From: AP-15 sp963775875
Lineage (GTDB): Bacteria; Pseudomonadota; Alphaproteobacteria; ATCC43930; CGMCC-115725
Reading direction: 5' to 3'
Length of the DNA stretch: 64,000 nt
NCBI GenBank assembly: GCA_963775875.1
Contig: CAVZKP010000014.1
Coordinates: forward strand, 424,930 to 488,929
Shown: in pieces, positions 38,287 through 48,551 of the stretch
Layout of the letters: each line of letters begins with the position of its first letter
Numbering within the stretch: position 1 is the stretch's first letter
Notes under the pieces: generated by a model
What the model was told of the DNA's origin: nothing
Seen by the model: only the letters and a program-made list of their open reading frames with translations
Database searches by the model: none
Made by a program: the position numbers and the translations under genes

Positions 38287-39081
38287 GTGAGATTGCAGCA
38301 GCACCGAAACATCGAAGTCAGCCGCGCGACGCTCGAATGCACCCTCTACGGTTCGGGCACTCCGGTTGTGCTGCTCGCGAATGCCGGCTGCAGCAGCGGT
38401 TATTTTGACGATCTGGCGCGCGTGCTGGCTGCCGGAGGGCTACAAGCCCTGTGTGTCAACATGCGCGGGACTGGAGAGAGCCGCGGCTCGCTCGACGGCA
38501 TAACTGTGCACGACCTGGCCGCCGATGTGGCTGGGGTCCTTGAAGCTTTGGATTGCGGTCCGGCGCACCTCGTTGGTCATGCCTTCGGCAATCGGGTCGC
38601 TCGCTGCTTGGCAGTCGACCGGCCCTCGCTGGTACGCAACGTGACTCTGCTTGCGGCAGGCGGTCTCATCGGACCCGCAACGCCGCTCGGCACGGGCTTT
38701 CGCAACGCTACCGAAGTCAAAATGAACGGCAGCGATTGCGTCACCGTGCTGGGGGCGCGCTGGCTGTCGCCGGCGTCCGATCCGAAAATACTTGCGCAGG
38801 TCGAATGCTGGCCGGCGGTGCATCTCGCCCATCTCGCGACCAGCCGGGGGGTGGCGCTCGGGAAATGGTGGGGTGCCGGAACAGCCCCGCTTCTTGTGAT
38901 CCAGGGGCTCGATGATGAAGCGGCTCCGCCGGGCAATGGTCACGCGCTCCGCGAGCAATTCGGCGAGCGCGTCCGGGTTCTCGACCTGCCTCGTGCGGGA
39001 CACTTTCTGCTGTTGGAGCAGCCCGAAGCCGTTACCCGCGCCGTTGCCGAGTTTGTCGGCGCTGGCGTAGGTCCTCGCTGA
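38287..39081 (+). CDS. Alpha/beta-hydrolase fold protein lacking the nucleophile serine
   Basis: A 264-residue alpha/beta-hydrolase-fold protein. The nucleophile elbow, normally GxSxG, reads VGHAFGNR, so the serine is alanine. The acid and histidine positions look conserved (QGLDDEAAPPGN and AGHFLLLEQPEAV). It may be a non-hydrolytic member. It starts at GTG 38287, 157 bases from the divergent AdaA-like gene. A degraded copy of its 3' end occurs at 40318-40447. Confidence 0.8.
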   Translation: MRLQQHRNIEVSRATLECTLYGSGTPVVLLANAGCSSGYFDDLARVLAAGGLQALCVNMRGTGESRGSLDGITVHDLAADVAGVLEALDCGPAHLVGHAFGNRVARCLAVDRPSLVRNVTLLAAGGLIGPATPLGTGFRNATEVKMNGSDCVTVLGARWLSPASDPKILAQVECWPAVHLAHLATSRGVALGKWWGAGTAPLLVIQGLDDEAAPPGNGHALREQFGERVRVLDLPRAGHFLLLEQPEAVTRAVAEFVGAGVGPR

Positions 39082-39110
39082 CTGCCTGCGGGAAATCGAG
39101 AGGAGCCGAC

Positions 39111-39356
39111 ATGGCGCCCTATGACGACACATTTGTGGGTCGCGTTCTGGAGCCGTGGAATCAACACGATGTCGACGGCGCATTGGCGCTGATGACCGAC
39201 GACCGCGTCTGGGAGATTACGAGAGGCCGCGAGCCGCATGGCACGCTCTGCACCGGGCGGGCGGACGTTCGCGCGGCGATCGTGAAGGCGTTCAAGGCGC
39301 TCCCCGACATCAATTACCAACCCGTTCGGATGTTGCACGATCAGGAGGGCTTATGA
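39111..39356 (+). CDS. SnoaL-like protein, probably truncated
   Basis: An 81-residue protein beginning MAPYDDTFVGRVLEPWNQHD and ALMTDDRVWEI, the start of a SnoaL/NTF2-like alpha-beta cone. Family members are about 120-140 residues, so the C-terminal half is missing. GAGAGGAG precedes ATG 39111. The stop overlaps the next start as ATGA, which suggests the truncation has settled into a coupled arrangement. Confidence 0.65.
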   Translation: MAPYDDTFVGRVLEPWNQHDVDGALALMTDDRVWEITRGREPHGTLCTGRADVRAAIVKAFKALPDINYQPVRMLHDQEGL

Positions 39357-40273
39357 CCGACATCATCATCCTGCACCACTACGACATCTCTCCCTATTCG
39401 GAGAAAGTCCGGCTCGGCCTTGGCCTCAAAGGCCTCGCCTGGGCATCGGTCGAGATCCCCGTCATCATGCCGAAACCCGATCTGACAGCGCTGACCGGGG
39501 GCTATCGCAAGACGCCCGTGCTGCAAATCGGCGCCGACATCTATTGCGATAGTCAACTGATCATGCGCGAGCTTGAGCGCCGACATCCGAGCCCCAGTTT
39601 TTATCCGGCCGGTCGCGGCGCGGCGGATGCGCTTGCGTGGTGGGCGGAAAAGACGACGTTCAGCCCGGCGGCCGGTATCTTTTTCGCCAAGAGGCCGGAC
39701 GCGCTGCCCGAGGGGTTCCTTGAAGATCGCGCCAGGTTCTCCGGCCGCAACATCGATCCGGCCGCAATGATGGCGGCAGTGCCTTATCTGCTCGATCAGT
39801 TGCGCGCGCATTTCCACTGGCTCGATCAGACAATGGCCGACGGGCGTTCGTTCTTGCAGGGCACGGCGGCCGGCCTCGTGGACCTCGCGGCTTACCACCC
39901 CATCTGGTTCTTGCAGCGGAATTTCGGACCGGCGGCAGCACCGCTCGGCGGATTTCCAAGGCTATTGAGCTGGGCTGAGCGCGTCGCCGCCATTGGCCAC
40001 GGCGACCGGCGCCCCATGACGTCACAGGAAGCGCTTGCGGTCGCAAGCGCTGCCACGTCGTCCACCGGCACAGTCGCCGACCGCGACGACCCGATCGGTC
40101 GCCAGCCGGGGCAGCGCATCACCGTCGCACCGGACGATACCGGCCGCGATCCGGTCGTCGGCGAATTGGTGGCCTCAGGCGTCGATGAGATCACCATCAA
40201 GCGTAACGACCCCGCTGTTGGCGAGGTCTTTGTGCATTTTCCACGTGCCGGCTTTGCCGTCACGCCGGCCTAG
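39353..40273 (+). CDS. Glutathione S-transferase-like protein with C-terminal extension
   Basis: A 306-residue protein. The N-terminal thioredoxin-like domain is visible (ILHHYDISPYSEKVRLGLGL, KTPVLQIGADIYCDSQLIM), then an all-helical domain. After about residue 225 there is an extension of roughly 80 residues (RQPGQRITVAPDDTGRDPVV and ITIKRNDPAVGEVFVHFPRA) that is not part of a standard GST. AGGAGGG precedes ATG 39353. Confidence 0.85.
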   Translation: MTDIIILHHYDISPYSEKVRLGLGLKGLAWASVEIPVIMPKPDLTALTGGYRKTPVLQIGADIYCDSQLIMRELERRHPSPSFYPAGRGAADALAWWAEKTTFSPAAGIFFAKRPDALPEGFLEDRARFSGRNIDPAAMMAAVPYLLDQLRAHFHWLDQTMADGRSFLQGTAAGLVDLAAYHPIWFLQRNFGPAAAPLGGFPRLLSWAERVAAIGHGDRRPMTSQEALAVASAATSSTGTVADRDDPIGRQPGQRITVAPDDTGRDPVVGELVASGVDEITIKRNDPAVGEVFVHFPRAGFAVTPA

Positions 40274-40317
40274 TCTAACGGTAAGCCCAGCGGTCGCAGG
40301 CCGATTTACTGGCGGTG

Positions 40318-40447
40318 GGAAGGGAGCAGCCCAAAGCCGTCACCCGCGCCGTGGCCGAGTTCGTCGGCGCTGGCGCAATTCCTCGCGACTCCTTGCGGAA
40401 GATCGAAAGGAATCGAAATGGCGCGCTATGACGACGCATTTGCGGAC
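40318..40447. repeat. Degenerate duplicate of 39005-39130
   Basis: This stretch repeats, with changes, the end of the alpha/beta-hydrolase gene and the start of the SnoaL-like gene: GAGCAGCCCxAAGCCGTxACCCGCGCCGTxGCCGAGTT, then the CGAxATGGCGC start. It shows a local duplication that has since decayed. Confidence 0.65.
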
Positions 40448-41303
40448 GCCGGACGAGTTCGGGATCTTCTTCACGCGCACTTACGGCAACGGGGAGGCCG
40501 CCGATGACGTCGCATACGGGCGGATGGGCGCCCCGGCGGCCTTTAAGTCGTACTGTCGACCGCCGCTCATCGCATCGTCTCTCCAAGCGTCGCGAGACCA
40601 TGGCACTGCGGCGCCAAGCGGCCAATATCGGCTGATTCAATTCGCGATTCGGCTGAATTTGACAGCGCAGCGTCCGCGAGGAGGCCGGCTCGTCCGGCCG
40701 GGGAAATTCTTTCGCAGAGGTTGCGGCGGCGACGACGGGATCTAGCGCTTGCAGAGACATGCAGGGGCGGGCTTGCGGAGATTTCGACGCGAGCACCCAG
40801 CTTATCCCCGCGGCACTCATTGCCGGCAGCCGACGCCGGACTTGCCCGGGACCCTCAAAGTCGTGGGAGATAGCGAGGATCGGCCGAGTGCGGCCGAGGG
40901 CAACCATCGCCGCAAGCACGTCGATCGGGCGCGCGGATGAAGTCAGGGCTGATGGCGCTGCGCAAATCGGCGGCGACACGGTCCAACCGCGCATCGGGCC
41001 CGCCATAAGCCGAGCTGAGGCGCTGCCGGCTCGGCATGCGCGACGGTCGACAACACGGTGGGCAGCATCGGCCGACGCGCGGAAATTAGCGACGCTGACG
41101 GTGGTGGGTCAGTTCGTGACCCACTACCAGGCTGACGTTCTAACGAAAGCCCATCTCTCCGCGGGTCGACGAGCGCGGCGTGCGCGCGCCGTTCACGGAG
41201 GCAGCGCGCTTCCTGTCCCGGCCAGACCTGGAACACCGCCACCGTCGCGCCGGCTTCCGGGCCTCGTGGTAAAAACCGGAGGACGACATGACAGGAGGGC
41301 GGC
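40448..41303. other. Region without a gene, containing DUF736 leader copy C
   Basis: No credible gene. Bases 40655-40860 match the leader found upstream of both DUF736 genes but no DUF736 gene follows. Around 40995-41060 the sequence is related to 20630-20700. The region is probably a decayed piece of an integrative element. Confidence 0.55.
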
Positions 41304-42057
41304 ATGGGGCGGGTTGCGGGCAAAGTGGCGCTGGTTGCGGGAGCGGGAGGCGGCATCGGCGGCGCCGGGGCCGAGGCGCTGGCACGCGAGGGTGCGGCGG
41401 TGTTTTGCACCGACCTTGACGGCTCGGCGGCCGAGTCCACCGCTGCTTGCAATTCGTGCTGCCGGCGGGCGGGCAGCCGCGTCGGCTCTCGACGTGCGCG
41501 ACCGTGTCGCGATCGATGCGGCCGTTGCCGCTGTCGTGCGCGAATTCGGCCGGCTCGATATCGTGCTCGAATCGGCCGGGATCAGCCACCGGCGCAATTT
41601 CCTCGACATCGATGCCGAGACCTGGGACCGCATCATTGCGGTCAACCTGACCGGCATGTTTCACATCGGACAGGCGGCGGCGCGGCAAATGGTCAAGGAG
41701 GGCGGCGGCAGCATCATCAACGTGACCTCGCAGCTCGCCGAGGTGGCGCGGCCCGAGCGGGCCGCCTATGTCGCCTCGAAGGGCGGCGCGCGCTCGCTGA
41801 CGCATGCGATGGCGGTCGATCTGGCGGGGCACGGCATCCGCGTCAACGCGATCGCGCCCGGCCCGACGCTGACCGGGCTTACCCGCGCGAGCTATACCGA
41901 CCCCGAGGCGCGGCGTGCGACAGAGGCGGTGATCCCGCTCGGCCGGCTCGGCGAGCCCGACGATCTCGTCGGGGCAGTGCTGTTTCTTGCTTCCGACGAG
42001 TCGCGCTGGGTAACCGGCAGCACGGTAACAGTGGACGGCGGCTATCTGGCGATCTGA
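41304..42057 (+). pseudogene. SDR family oxidoreductase, one frameshift
   Basis: The N-terminus (MGRVAGKVALVAGAGGGIGG) with the cofactor motif is in one frame to about 41440. The rest (EFGRLDIVLESAGISHRRNF, YVASKGGARSLTHAMAVDLA, VTGSTVTVDGGYLAI) is in another. Joined, it is a normal SDR of about 250 residues with the catalytic Tyr-Lys in YVASK. It is followed 10 bases later by the MmgE/PrpD gene, with which it probably forms an operon. Confidence 0.82.
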
Positions 42058-42067
42058 GGAGGGACCA

Positions 42068-43421
42068 ATGAGCGGCGAGCAATCGCATCTCACGAACTGT
42101 CTGGCGCAATTCGTCTCCGGCTCGCGATGGGATGCCATCCCGCCGGAGGTGCGGCGCGAAGGCGTGCGCGGGCTGCTGAACTTTGTCGGCTGTGCGCTCG
42201 GTGGCGCGCAGGACGAGGCAATGGGCATCGCGGTCAAGGTGCTGACGCCGTTCTTCGGGCCGCCGCAGGGGATCGTGATCGGGCGTGGCGAGCGCCCCGA
42301 CGCGCTCAACGCCGCTTTTCTGAACGCGGTCAGCGCCAATGTCCTCGAATACGACGACACGCATCTCGCAACGGTGATGCACCCGGCGGCGCCGGTGGCA
42401 CCCGGCCTGTTCGCGCTTGCTGAGCTGCATCCGGTGTCCGGCCGCGAACTGCTGCACACGTTTATTGTCGGGGTCGAGATCTCGTGCCGCGTCGGGCTTG
42501 GCGTGATGCCGACGCATTACCGGCGCGGCTGGCACATCACCGCGACCTGCGGGATTTTCGGGGCGGCGGCCGCCTGCGCCCGCCTGATCGGGCTCGACGC
42601 GCGGCGCACCGCCTGGGCGCTCGGCCATGCCGCAACGCAATCCGCGAGCCTCGTCGAAAGCATCGGTAGCATGGCGAAAAGCCTCGGCGTCGGTAACGCC
42701 GCGAAGAACGGGCTGGCCGCGGCGCTGTTCGCCGAGGGCGGGTTTAGCGGACCCGAGCAGCCGATCGAAGGGCGCTACGGGTTCGCGGCGGTGACCAGCG
42801 ATTCGGCCGATCTCGCCCGCATGACCGACAGGATCGGCGAACGCTGGGAGATGCTGGACAACGCCTACAAGCCCTATCCGTGCGGGGTCGTGCTGTTCCC
42901 GGTAATCGACGCCTGTCTCGAACTGCGCGCCCGTCACGCGCCGGCGCCGGAAGCGATAGACCGCGTCGTCGTGCGCGGCCACCCGCTGATGCGCGAGCGC
43001 ACCGACCGGCCGAACGTCGAGACCGGGCGCGACGCCAGGGTCAGCCTGCAGCACAGCGTCGCCGCAGCGTTTCTCTTCGGCGCCGCCGGGCTCGCGCAAT
43101 ACGAGGACGATTGCGTCGCCGACCCGACCGTGCGCGCGCTGCGCGCAAGGGTTGTCTTCGCGGAAGACCCGGCCATGCCGGTCGAGTCGGCGACCGTGAC
43201 CTTGCACCTCGCCGACGGGACGGAGCAGAGCCAGCATATCCGGCACGGCCGCGGCACGCCGGGCCGGCCGATGAGCGACGCCGAGCTCGACACCAAAGTG
43301 CGCGAACTGGCCGCCTACGGGGCCCCGTCTGTCGACGCCACGCGGCCTGATTGCAGCGGTGCGGGGCATCGAGGACGAGGCCGATCCGACCCGATTGCTG
43401 CGGCTGACTGTGCCTTCCTGA
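42068..43421 (+). pseudogene. MmgE/PrpD family protein, frameshift near the 3' end
   Basis: A 2-methylcitrate dehydratase/immune-responsive-gene-type protein. ATG 42068 follows AGGAGGG. Recognisable segments: EYDDTHLATVMHPAAPVAPG, GWHITATCGIFGAAAACARL, KSLGVGNAAKNGLAAALFAE and KPYPCGVVLFPVIDA. Near 43335-43345 a shift is needed to finish with IAAVRGIEDEADPTRLLRL and a stop near 43421. Without the shift the frame runs on to 43471 with unrelated residues. It may act on a 2-hydroxy-tricarboxylic acid. Confidence 0.85.
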
Positions 43422-43480
43422 AGGAGGCAAATCGGCTACGGCGGCATTGTGCGGGAATTGGAGGCGGCTGAGCCCAATCT

Positions 43481-43567
43481 GATCTTGCCGAAAAGATGGT
43501 CTCGCTCGGGCAACTGACCGCCGGGATTGCGCACGAGATCGCCAGTCGGGTCGCGGCGAACTCGTGA
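43481..43567 (+). pseudogene. Histidine kinase DHp fragment
   Basis: A short frame reads AEKMVSLGQLTAGIAHEI, which is the H-box of sensor histidine kinases with the phospho-accepting histidine, and then ends. Nothing else of a kinase is present. Confidence 0.5.
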
Positions 43568-43631
43568 AAGCGCCGAGCCGGTCATTCGTGATAGTCTTGC
43601 TGTTCGGCGGAACCGATGCTGGACGCGTTTG

Positions 43632-44435
43632 ATGCGCCTTGCGGGAAAGATTGCGATCGTGGTCGGCGCCGGGCAGAGCCCCGGCGAGGGGATCGGCAAC
43701 GGTCGCGCGACGGTGCTGCGCTTCGCGCAGGAGGGAGCGAAGATCCTTGCCGTCGACCGCGACCTTGCCTCGGCCGAGGAGACCGCTGCGCTGGCGGCAA
43801 AGTCGGCTGGCGAATGCGTCGCCTTCGAGGCCGATGTCACGCGCGAGGCGACGCTCGCCGCGGCGATGGCGGCGGCCGTCGAGCGCTGGGGCCGCATCGA
43901 CATCCTGCACAACAATGTCGGCGTCAGCATCGCCGGCGGCGACAAGCCGCTCGACGAGCTTACCGAGGCGGCGTTCGACCGGGTGTCGGCAATCAACCTG
44001 CGCGGCACGATCATGGCCTGCAAGCACGTGCTGCCGATCATGCGGCGGCAGCGTGCGGGGACAATCGTAAACATTTCGTCGGTGGCGGCTTATGAAAACA
44101 CCTATCCGCTGGTCGCCTACAAGGCAACGAAAGCGGCGATGATCGCGTTTACAGAGCAGCTGGCGCTGCACAACGCGCCCTACGGCATCCGCGCCAACTG
44201 CATTCTGCCGGGGCTGATGGACACGCCGATGGCGGTCGACACCAGAGCGCGGGTCAGCAACCGCAGCCGTGCCGAGGTCGCCGCAGAGCGCGATGCCCGG
44301 GTACCGCTGCGCGGCAAGATGGGCACCGGCTGGGACGTCGCCAACGCGGCGCTGTTCCTCGCGTCGGACGAGGCCAATTTCATCACTGGCGTGGCCCTGC
44401 CGGTCGATGGCGGCGCGCTGGTCAAGGTCGGCTGA
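43632..44435 (+). CDS. SDR family oxidoreductase
   Basis: A 267-residue short-chain dehydrogenase. The cofactor loop is expanded (VGAGQSPGEGIGNGRATVLR), as in the 2-oxo-acid/glucose-dehydrogenase-like SDRs with a longer glycine motif. NNVG, the SSVAAYENTYPLVAYKATKA catalytic segment and FITGVALPVDGG are visible. It is intact and complete. It is downstream of the MmgE/PrpD gene and may serve the same pathway. Confidence 0.9.
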   Translation: MRLAGKIAIVVGAGQSPGEGIGNGRATVLRFAQEGAKILAVDRDLASAEETAALAAKSAGECVAFEADVTREATLAAAMAAAVERWGRIDILHNNVGVSIAGGDKPLDELTEAAFDRVSAINLRGTIMACKHVLPIMRRQRAGTIVNISSVAAYENTYPLVAYKATKAAMIAFTEQLALHNAPYGIRANCILPGLMDTPMAVDTRARVSNRSRAEVAAERDARVPLRGKMGTGWDVANAALFLASDEANFITGVALPVDGGALVKVG

Positions 44436-44844
44436 GCCAGCGCAGCCAAAGGAATTCGAATTCCGATACACCCGGCGGCCTGCTTTTCGTGCGCCCGCCG
44501 AGCAGGCGGATAATTACGTCTTCATTCTCAACTGCGACCATAAAAAACAGTTTGGCACGCCATTTGCCGTGAATAAAGCAGAGCGGCTGTTTAGGCCGAA
44601 GTATTATGGCGATGATGAGCTGTGCATGCACATGGCGCTCGAGGAAATCGACCCGGGAGCGGACGCGCCAGTCGAGTATTGCCCGTTGCCCGTGCACGCG
44701 TGCTTCCTTGGTGGACCGGACCGGATCGGGAGCCGCTTGCAGCGAGACGCTTCCGAAAACTCGCTCGATTGGCTTATAACCTTTGCCTGCACACCCAGCC
44801 GGCCGCGACGAGCGCGGCGGCCCCAAATGTCGGGAGGAGACGTC
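44436..44844. other. Region of uncertain content
   Basis: About 400 bases of lower GC than the surroundings (AT-rich around 44510-44630). One plus-strand frame is open (NYVFILNCDHKKQFGTPFAV and so on) but has no start and no family I recognise, so I do not call a gene. Confidence 0.4.
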
Positions 44845-45607
44845 ATGCCGTTCTTTCAAAAGGGCGACGTTCGTATTCGCTATGAGGAGGTCGGCACCGG
44901 TTTCCCGCTGCTGGTCACGCCGGGCGGCGGCCTCAATTCGCGCGTCAGCAACTGGCCGACCGCAGTGATCAACGCGATGCAGGCGTTCAAGAACGACTTC
45001 CGCTGCATCACGATGGACCAGCGCAACGCCAATGGCGGCGAGTTCGACCGGCCCGGTGCAGGTGGATAACCCATGGGACGCGTTCGCCGACGACCAACTC
45101 GGGCTGATGGACCATCTCGGCATCCGCGAATTCTTTTACATGGGCTACTGCATCGGCGGCTGCTTTGCCGGGAAGTTGCTGCAGCGAGCGCCCGAGCGCG
45201 TCGTCGCCGCCGTCTTCTGCCAGAGCGTCGGCCATCGTCCGGAAGACCCGACCGTCATGTACCGGCATAGCAAGGACAACTGGGCGCCCGACTTCATGAA
45301 GCAGCGTCCCGATGTGTCGATGGCCACAATCGAGAAATACCTGCACAACCTATACGCGGTGCAGCCCGATTTCCTGTACAGCGTATCGCGTGACTTCATC
45401 CGGAATTGCCGCACGCCGATGCTGGTGCTGCCAGATGACGTACCAGGGCATCCGCTGCAGACCTCGATCGATGTGGCGTCGCTGGCGCTGAACGCCGAGA
45501 TCACGGTTTACCCGTGGAAGGAGCCGGAAGAGCTGAAACAACGCACGATCGACCGCGTGCGCCGCTTCCTAAAAGAACACATCCCGATGCGCGCCGCTGC
45601 GCAGTAG
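44845..45607 (+). pseudogene. Alpha/beta-hydrolase with cysteine at the nucleophile position, one frameshift
   Basis: ATG 44845 follows GGGAGGAG. The first part (MPFFQKGDVRIRYEEVGTGF, FRCITMDQRNANGGE) and the second (VDNPWDAFADDQLGLMDHLG) are in different frames, with the shift near 45045. The nucleophile elbow reads MGYCIGGCF, so cysteine stands where serine is usual, as in dienelactone hydrolases. Other active-site candidates are MLVLPDDVPGHP. Joined length is about 254 residues. Confidence 0.8.
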
Positions 45608-45744
45608 TCGGCGGTTTCGGTCAACCCGTTGTCGCCGCGAAGGCGGGGCCGGACCAAGCACACAGTCGGCTCGGCACGGTCGAGGTCCCTGACGACGTCG
45701 CGCGCCGCCTCATCCACGCTTCACCTTGCCGGCGGCTCGAAGCA

Positions 45745-47580
45745 TCACGACCGTGGACCGGCTGCTTCGATCTCCTCGCGGAGCAACTCTAGTCTTAGCC
45801 ACCGCTCCTCGGCTGCGGCCAGTTCTTCGCGCGCGACGACGAGGGCCTGCGTTGCAGCGCGGAACTGCGCCGCGTCGCGTGCGTACAAATCCGGGTCGGC
45901 CAGGGCCGCATTCAGCCCCGCAACCTGCGTTTGGAACGACGCGATCTGGTCCGGCAGGGTTTCCAGCGCCCGTTGATCATGGAAGTTCATCCGGGGCAAA
46001 CGGCGAGCCGTCGACCGTTTACGTTGGAGGTCCGGTGCGGATGGCTTGACGGCCCGAGCTGTGGCCGATAGCGGGTCGCGCCCTGCCGCTGCTCGCTGCG
46101 CCAGCATGTCGGTGTAGCCGCCGGCGTACTCGATCCAGCGGCCGTTGCCTTCGCTGGCGATGACCGATGTCACGACGCGATCGAGGAAGTCGCGATCGTG
46201 GCTGACCAGCAGCACCGTGCCGGCGTACTCGGCCAGTTTCTCCTGCAACAGCTCGAGGGTTTCGAGATCGAGGTCGTTGGTCGGCTCGTCGAGCACCAGC
46301 AGGTTCGACGGTCGAGCGAAGGCGCGTGCCAGTGTGAGCCTGGCCCGCTCGCCGCCGGACAGCATGCCGACCGGAGTACGGGCTTGCTCGGGGCGGAACA
46401 GGAAGTCCTTCATGTAGCCGATCACATGCCGGCTTTGGCCGCCTACCGTTACCGCGTCGCCGCTCCCGTCGGTCAGTGCGTCGGCCAAGGTCTGTTGCGG
46501 GTCCAGGCTCTCCCGCCGCTGGTCGAGCACGACTTTCGCTAGGTTGGTGCCGAGCCGGACGACGCCGACATCAGGGGCGAGTACGCCGGTCAGCAGGTTG
46601 AGCAAGGTCGTTTTGCCGGCGCCATTCGGGCCGACAATGCCAACCCGGTCGCCTCGCATGATCCGCACCGAGAATCTCCGCACGATCAGGTGATCGCCAT
46701 AAGCTTTGGCGATCCCCTCCGCGGTCGCGACGAGGCGGCCGGACAAATCGGCCTGTGCCGCTTCGAGCCGGGCGTCCCCCGTCGTGGCGCGGTGCTCTCG
46801 ACGCCGGCGGCGCAGCGCATGCAACTCGGCGAGCCGCCGCTGGTTGCGGGTGCGGCGCGCAGTCACGCCGTAGCGCAGCCAGTCCTCCTCCATCGCGATC
46901 TTGCGGCCGAGCTTGTGCTGTTCGCTGGTTTCCTGTTCGAGTATCGCATCGCGCCACGCCTCGAATGTGGCAAAACCCTCGTGCAGCGTGCGGGTAATGC
47001 CGCGGTCGAGCCATACCGTGCTTCGCGAGAACCGTTCGAGCAGCCGGCGGTCATGGCTGATCAGCACGATGCCGGAACGCATCCCGGCCAGCTCCCGCTC
47101 CAGCCACTCGATACCGGGCAGGTCGAGATGATTGGTCGGCTCGTCGAGCAGCAGGACGTCGGGCGAGGGCGCCATTGCACGCGCCAGCGCGGCGCGGCGC
47201 GCCTCGCCCCCGGACAAGGATGCGGGGTCCTCGTCGCCTGAGAGACCGAGTTCCTTGAGCAGATACAGCGCTCGGTGGCGACCGTCGGTCACCGTGGCGT
47301 CAAACTCCGCCTCGACATAATCGAGCACGGCGCTGAAGCCGTGCAAATCGGGTTCCTGCGACAGGTATTGAATGGTTGCGCCAGGCTGGGCGAAGCGTCC
47401 TCCGGCGTCGGGATGTACCAGTCCGGCGGCGATGCGCAGCAAAGTTGATTTTCCGGAACCGTTACGGCCGACTAGGCAGATCCTGTCACCAGCCGCCACG
47501 GTCAGAGCCGCGCCGGATAGCAGCGGCACCACCCCAAAGGTCAGGCTGATGTCCTGCAGCGCGAGCAATGGGAGCGGCAT
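45745..47580 (-). CDS. uup: ABC-F family ATPase, Uup-like
   Basis: A 611-residue soluble protein with two ABC cassettes and no membrane domain. First cassette: Walker A VGRNGSGKST, signature LSGGEARRAALARAM, Walker B LLLDEPTNHLD. Second cassette: GPNGAGKTT, LSGGERARLTLARA, LVLDEPTNDLD. The inter-domain linker is arginine-rich (TARRTRNQRRLAELHALRRR) and the C-terminal extension is coiled-coil-like. ABC-F proteins of this group act at the ribosome or in genome stability. Confidence 0.92.
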   Translation of the reverse strand: MPLPLLALQDISLTFGVVPLLSGAALTVAAGDRICLVGRNGSGKSTLLRIAAGLVHPDAGGRFAQPGATIQYLSQEPDLHGFSAVLDYVEAEFDATVTDGRHRALYLLKELGLSGDEDPASLSGGEARRAALARAMAPSPDVLLLDEPTNHLDLPGIEWLERELAGMRSGIVLISHDRRLLERFSRSTVWLDRGITRTLHEGFATFEAWRDAILEQETSEQHKLGRKIAMEEDWLRYGVTARRTRNQRRLAELHALRRRRREHRATTGDARLEAAQADLSGRLVATAEGIAKAYGDHLIVRRFSVRIMRGDRVGIVGPNGAGKTTLLNLLTGVLAPDVGVVRLGTNLAKVVLDQRRESLDPQQTLADALTDGSGDAVTVGGQSRHVIGYMKDFLFRPEQARTPVGMLSGGERARLTLARAFARPSNLLVLDEPTNDLDLETLELLQEKLAEYAGTVLLVSHDRDFLDRVVTSVIASEGNGRWIEYAGGYTDMLAQRAAAGRDPLSATARAVKPSAPDLQRKRSTARRLPRMNFHDQRALETLPDQIASFQTQVAGLNAALADPDLYARDAAQFRAATQALVVAREELAAAEERWLRLELLREEIEAAGPRS

Positions 47581-47596
47581 GTCGCAGCCTCTCGCG

Positions 47597-48238
47597 CTAT
47601 GTCTTGCGCCAAACGGTCGCGAGCCAGGGCTGCCTGTCTCGCGGTAGGCCAGGCGGTCGATAGTAATGGTCCAGCTCGACGAAACCGGCCGAAGTCACGT
47701 AATCGCACCAGGTGTCGCGGTCGAAGAAGCAGGCATAGCGATCATCGCTGAAGCCCTCTTCGTTGTTTCCTCGTGGGTTTGACGAGAACAGGACACCGCG
47801 CGGCTTCAACGTTCTGAACAGTTCCAGCAGAACCCTCGGCAATTCCTGGCTCGGGACATGGAACAGCGAGGCATTGGCAAAAATCCCATCAAAGCGGCTC
47901 CCCGGCAATCGCATAGAAAGTAAATCCTGGTGCAGGATCTCGCATCCTGAATACGCGCGCGCCATGGCAACGAACTGCTGAGATCCATCGAGCCCGACGG
48001 CTTCATGCCCCAAGGATCGAAAGTGACTGAGATCGCGACCGGGTCCGCAACCGAGGTCAAGAATCGAATAAGGCGACTCGCCCTCGATCGCATTGAGGAA
48101 TGCCAGGTAGTTCTGACTGACATCGTGGTGTTGCGTGCCGTCCCAGAAAGCACGCGCAAACCGATCGTAATACGCGATCGTCGTTGCGCTGAGGTGGCGG
48201 ATCTGTTCCGCATTGTATGATCTTGGGGTGCGGACCAT
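47597..48238 (-). CDS. Class I SAM-dependent methyltransferase
   Basis: A 213-residue methyltransferase with motif I ILDLGCGPGRDLSHF, the acidic residue after strand 2 (AVGLDGSQQFVAMA), motif II EILHQDLLSM and FDGIFANASLFHVP. The start is ATG 48238. The substrate is unknown. The gene lies between the ABC-F gene and a remnant element operon; its GC and codon use are lower than those of its neighbours, which may point to transfer. Confidence 0.88.
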   Translation of the reverse strand: MVRTPRSYNAEQIRHLSATTIAYYDRFARAFWDGTQHHDVSQNYLAFLNAIEGESPYSILDLGCGPGRDLSHFRSLGHEAVGLDGSQQFVAMARAYSGCEILHQDLLSMRLPGSRFDGIFANASLFHVPSQELPRVLLELFRTLKPRGVLFSSNPRGNNEEGFSDDRYACFFDRDTWCDYVTSAGFVELDHYYRPPGLPRDRQPWLATVWRKT

Positions 48239-48356
48239 ATTACACCTAGCTCTTCCTTTCGCCCTAGTTTTGCTTGCTGCACTGCCGATTTCAGTAACGG
48301 ATGGTAGCACCGCGTCGCATAAATCGCGAAGAGCAGCGGAAGAGGGAAGGGGCCAC

Positions 48357-48551
48357 TTACGCGGCGGCCCCGATCGCCTCGGTGGGATTCGACAGCGCCT
48401 CCAGAGCGGCGTCGAACGCGTGGTCGAGCTCGGCCTGTTCGGCGATTGCCCTTCCCAGCTCGGCCTGCACGACAGCACGCTCGCGGCGCGTGAAGTAACA
48501 GCCGCGCAGTTCGGCCCGCAGCTCCTGGATATGGTCGTACAGGACGATCAT
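48357..48551 (-). CDS. Small element-borne protein
   Basis: A 64-residue helical protein (MIVLYDHIQELRAELRGCYF...) rich in alanine, glutamate and arginine. Proteins of this kind often sit after DUF736 on alphaproteobacterial elements, but I cannot name the family. AAGGAGAACACG precedes ATG 48551. It is the last gene of the element operon. Confidence 0.6.
   Translation of the reverse strand: MIVLYDHIQELRAELRGCYFTRRERAVVQAELGRAIAEQAELDHAFDAALEALSNPTEAIGAAA

Noticed and set aside
44436..44844. A plus-strand frame reading through into the hydrolase gene
   Set aside because: No start codon with ribosome binding site and no recognisable family; the hydrolase has its own strong start at 44845.
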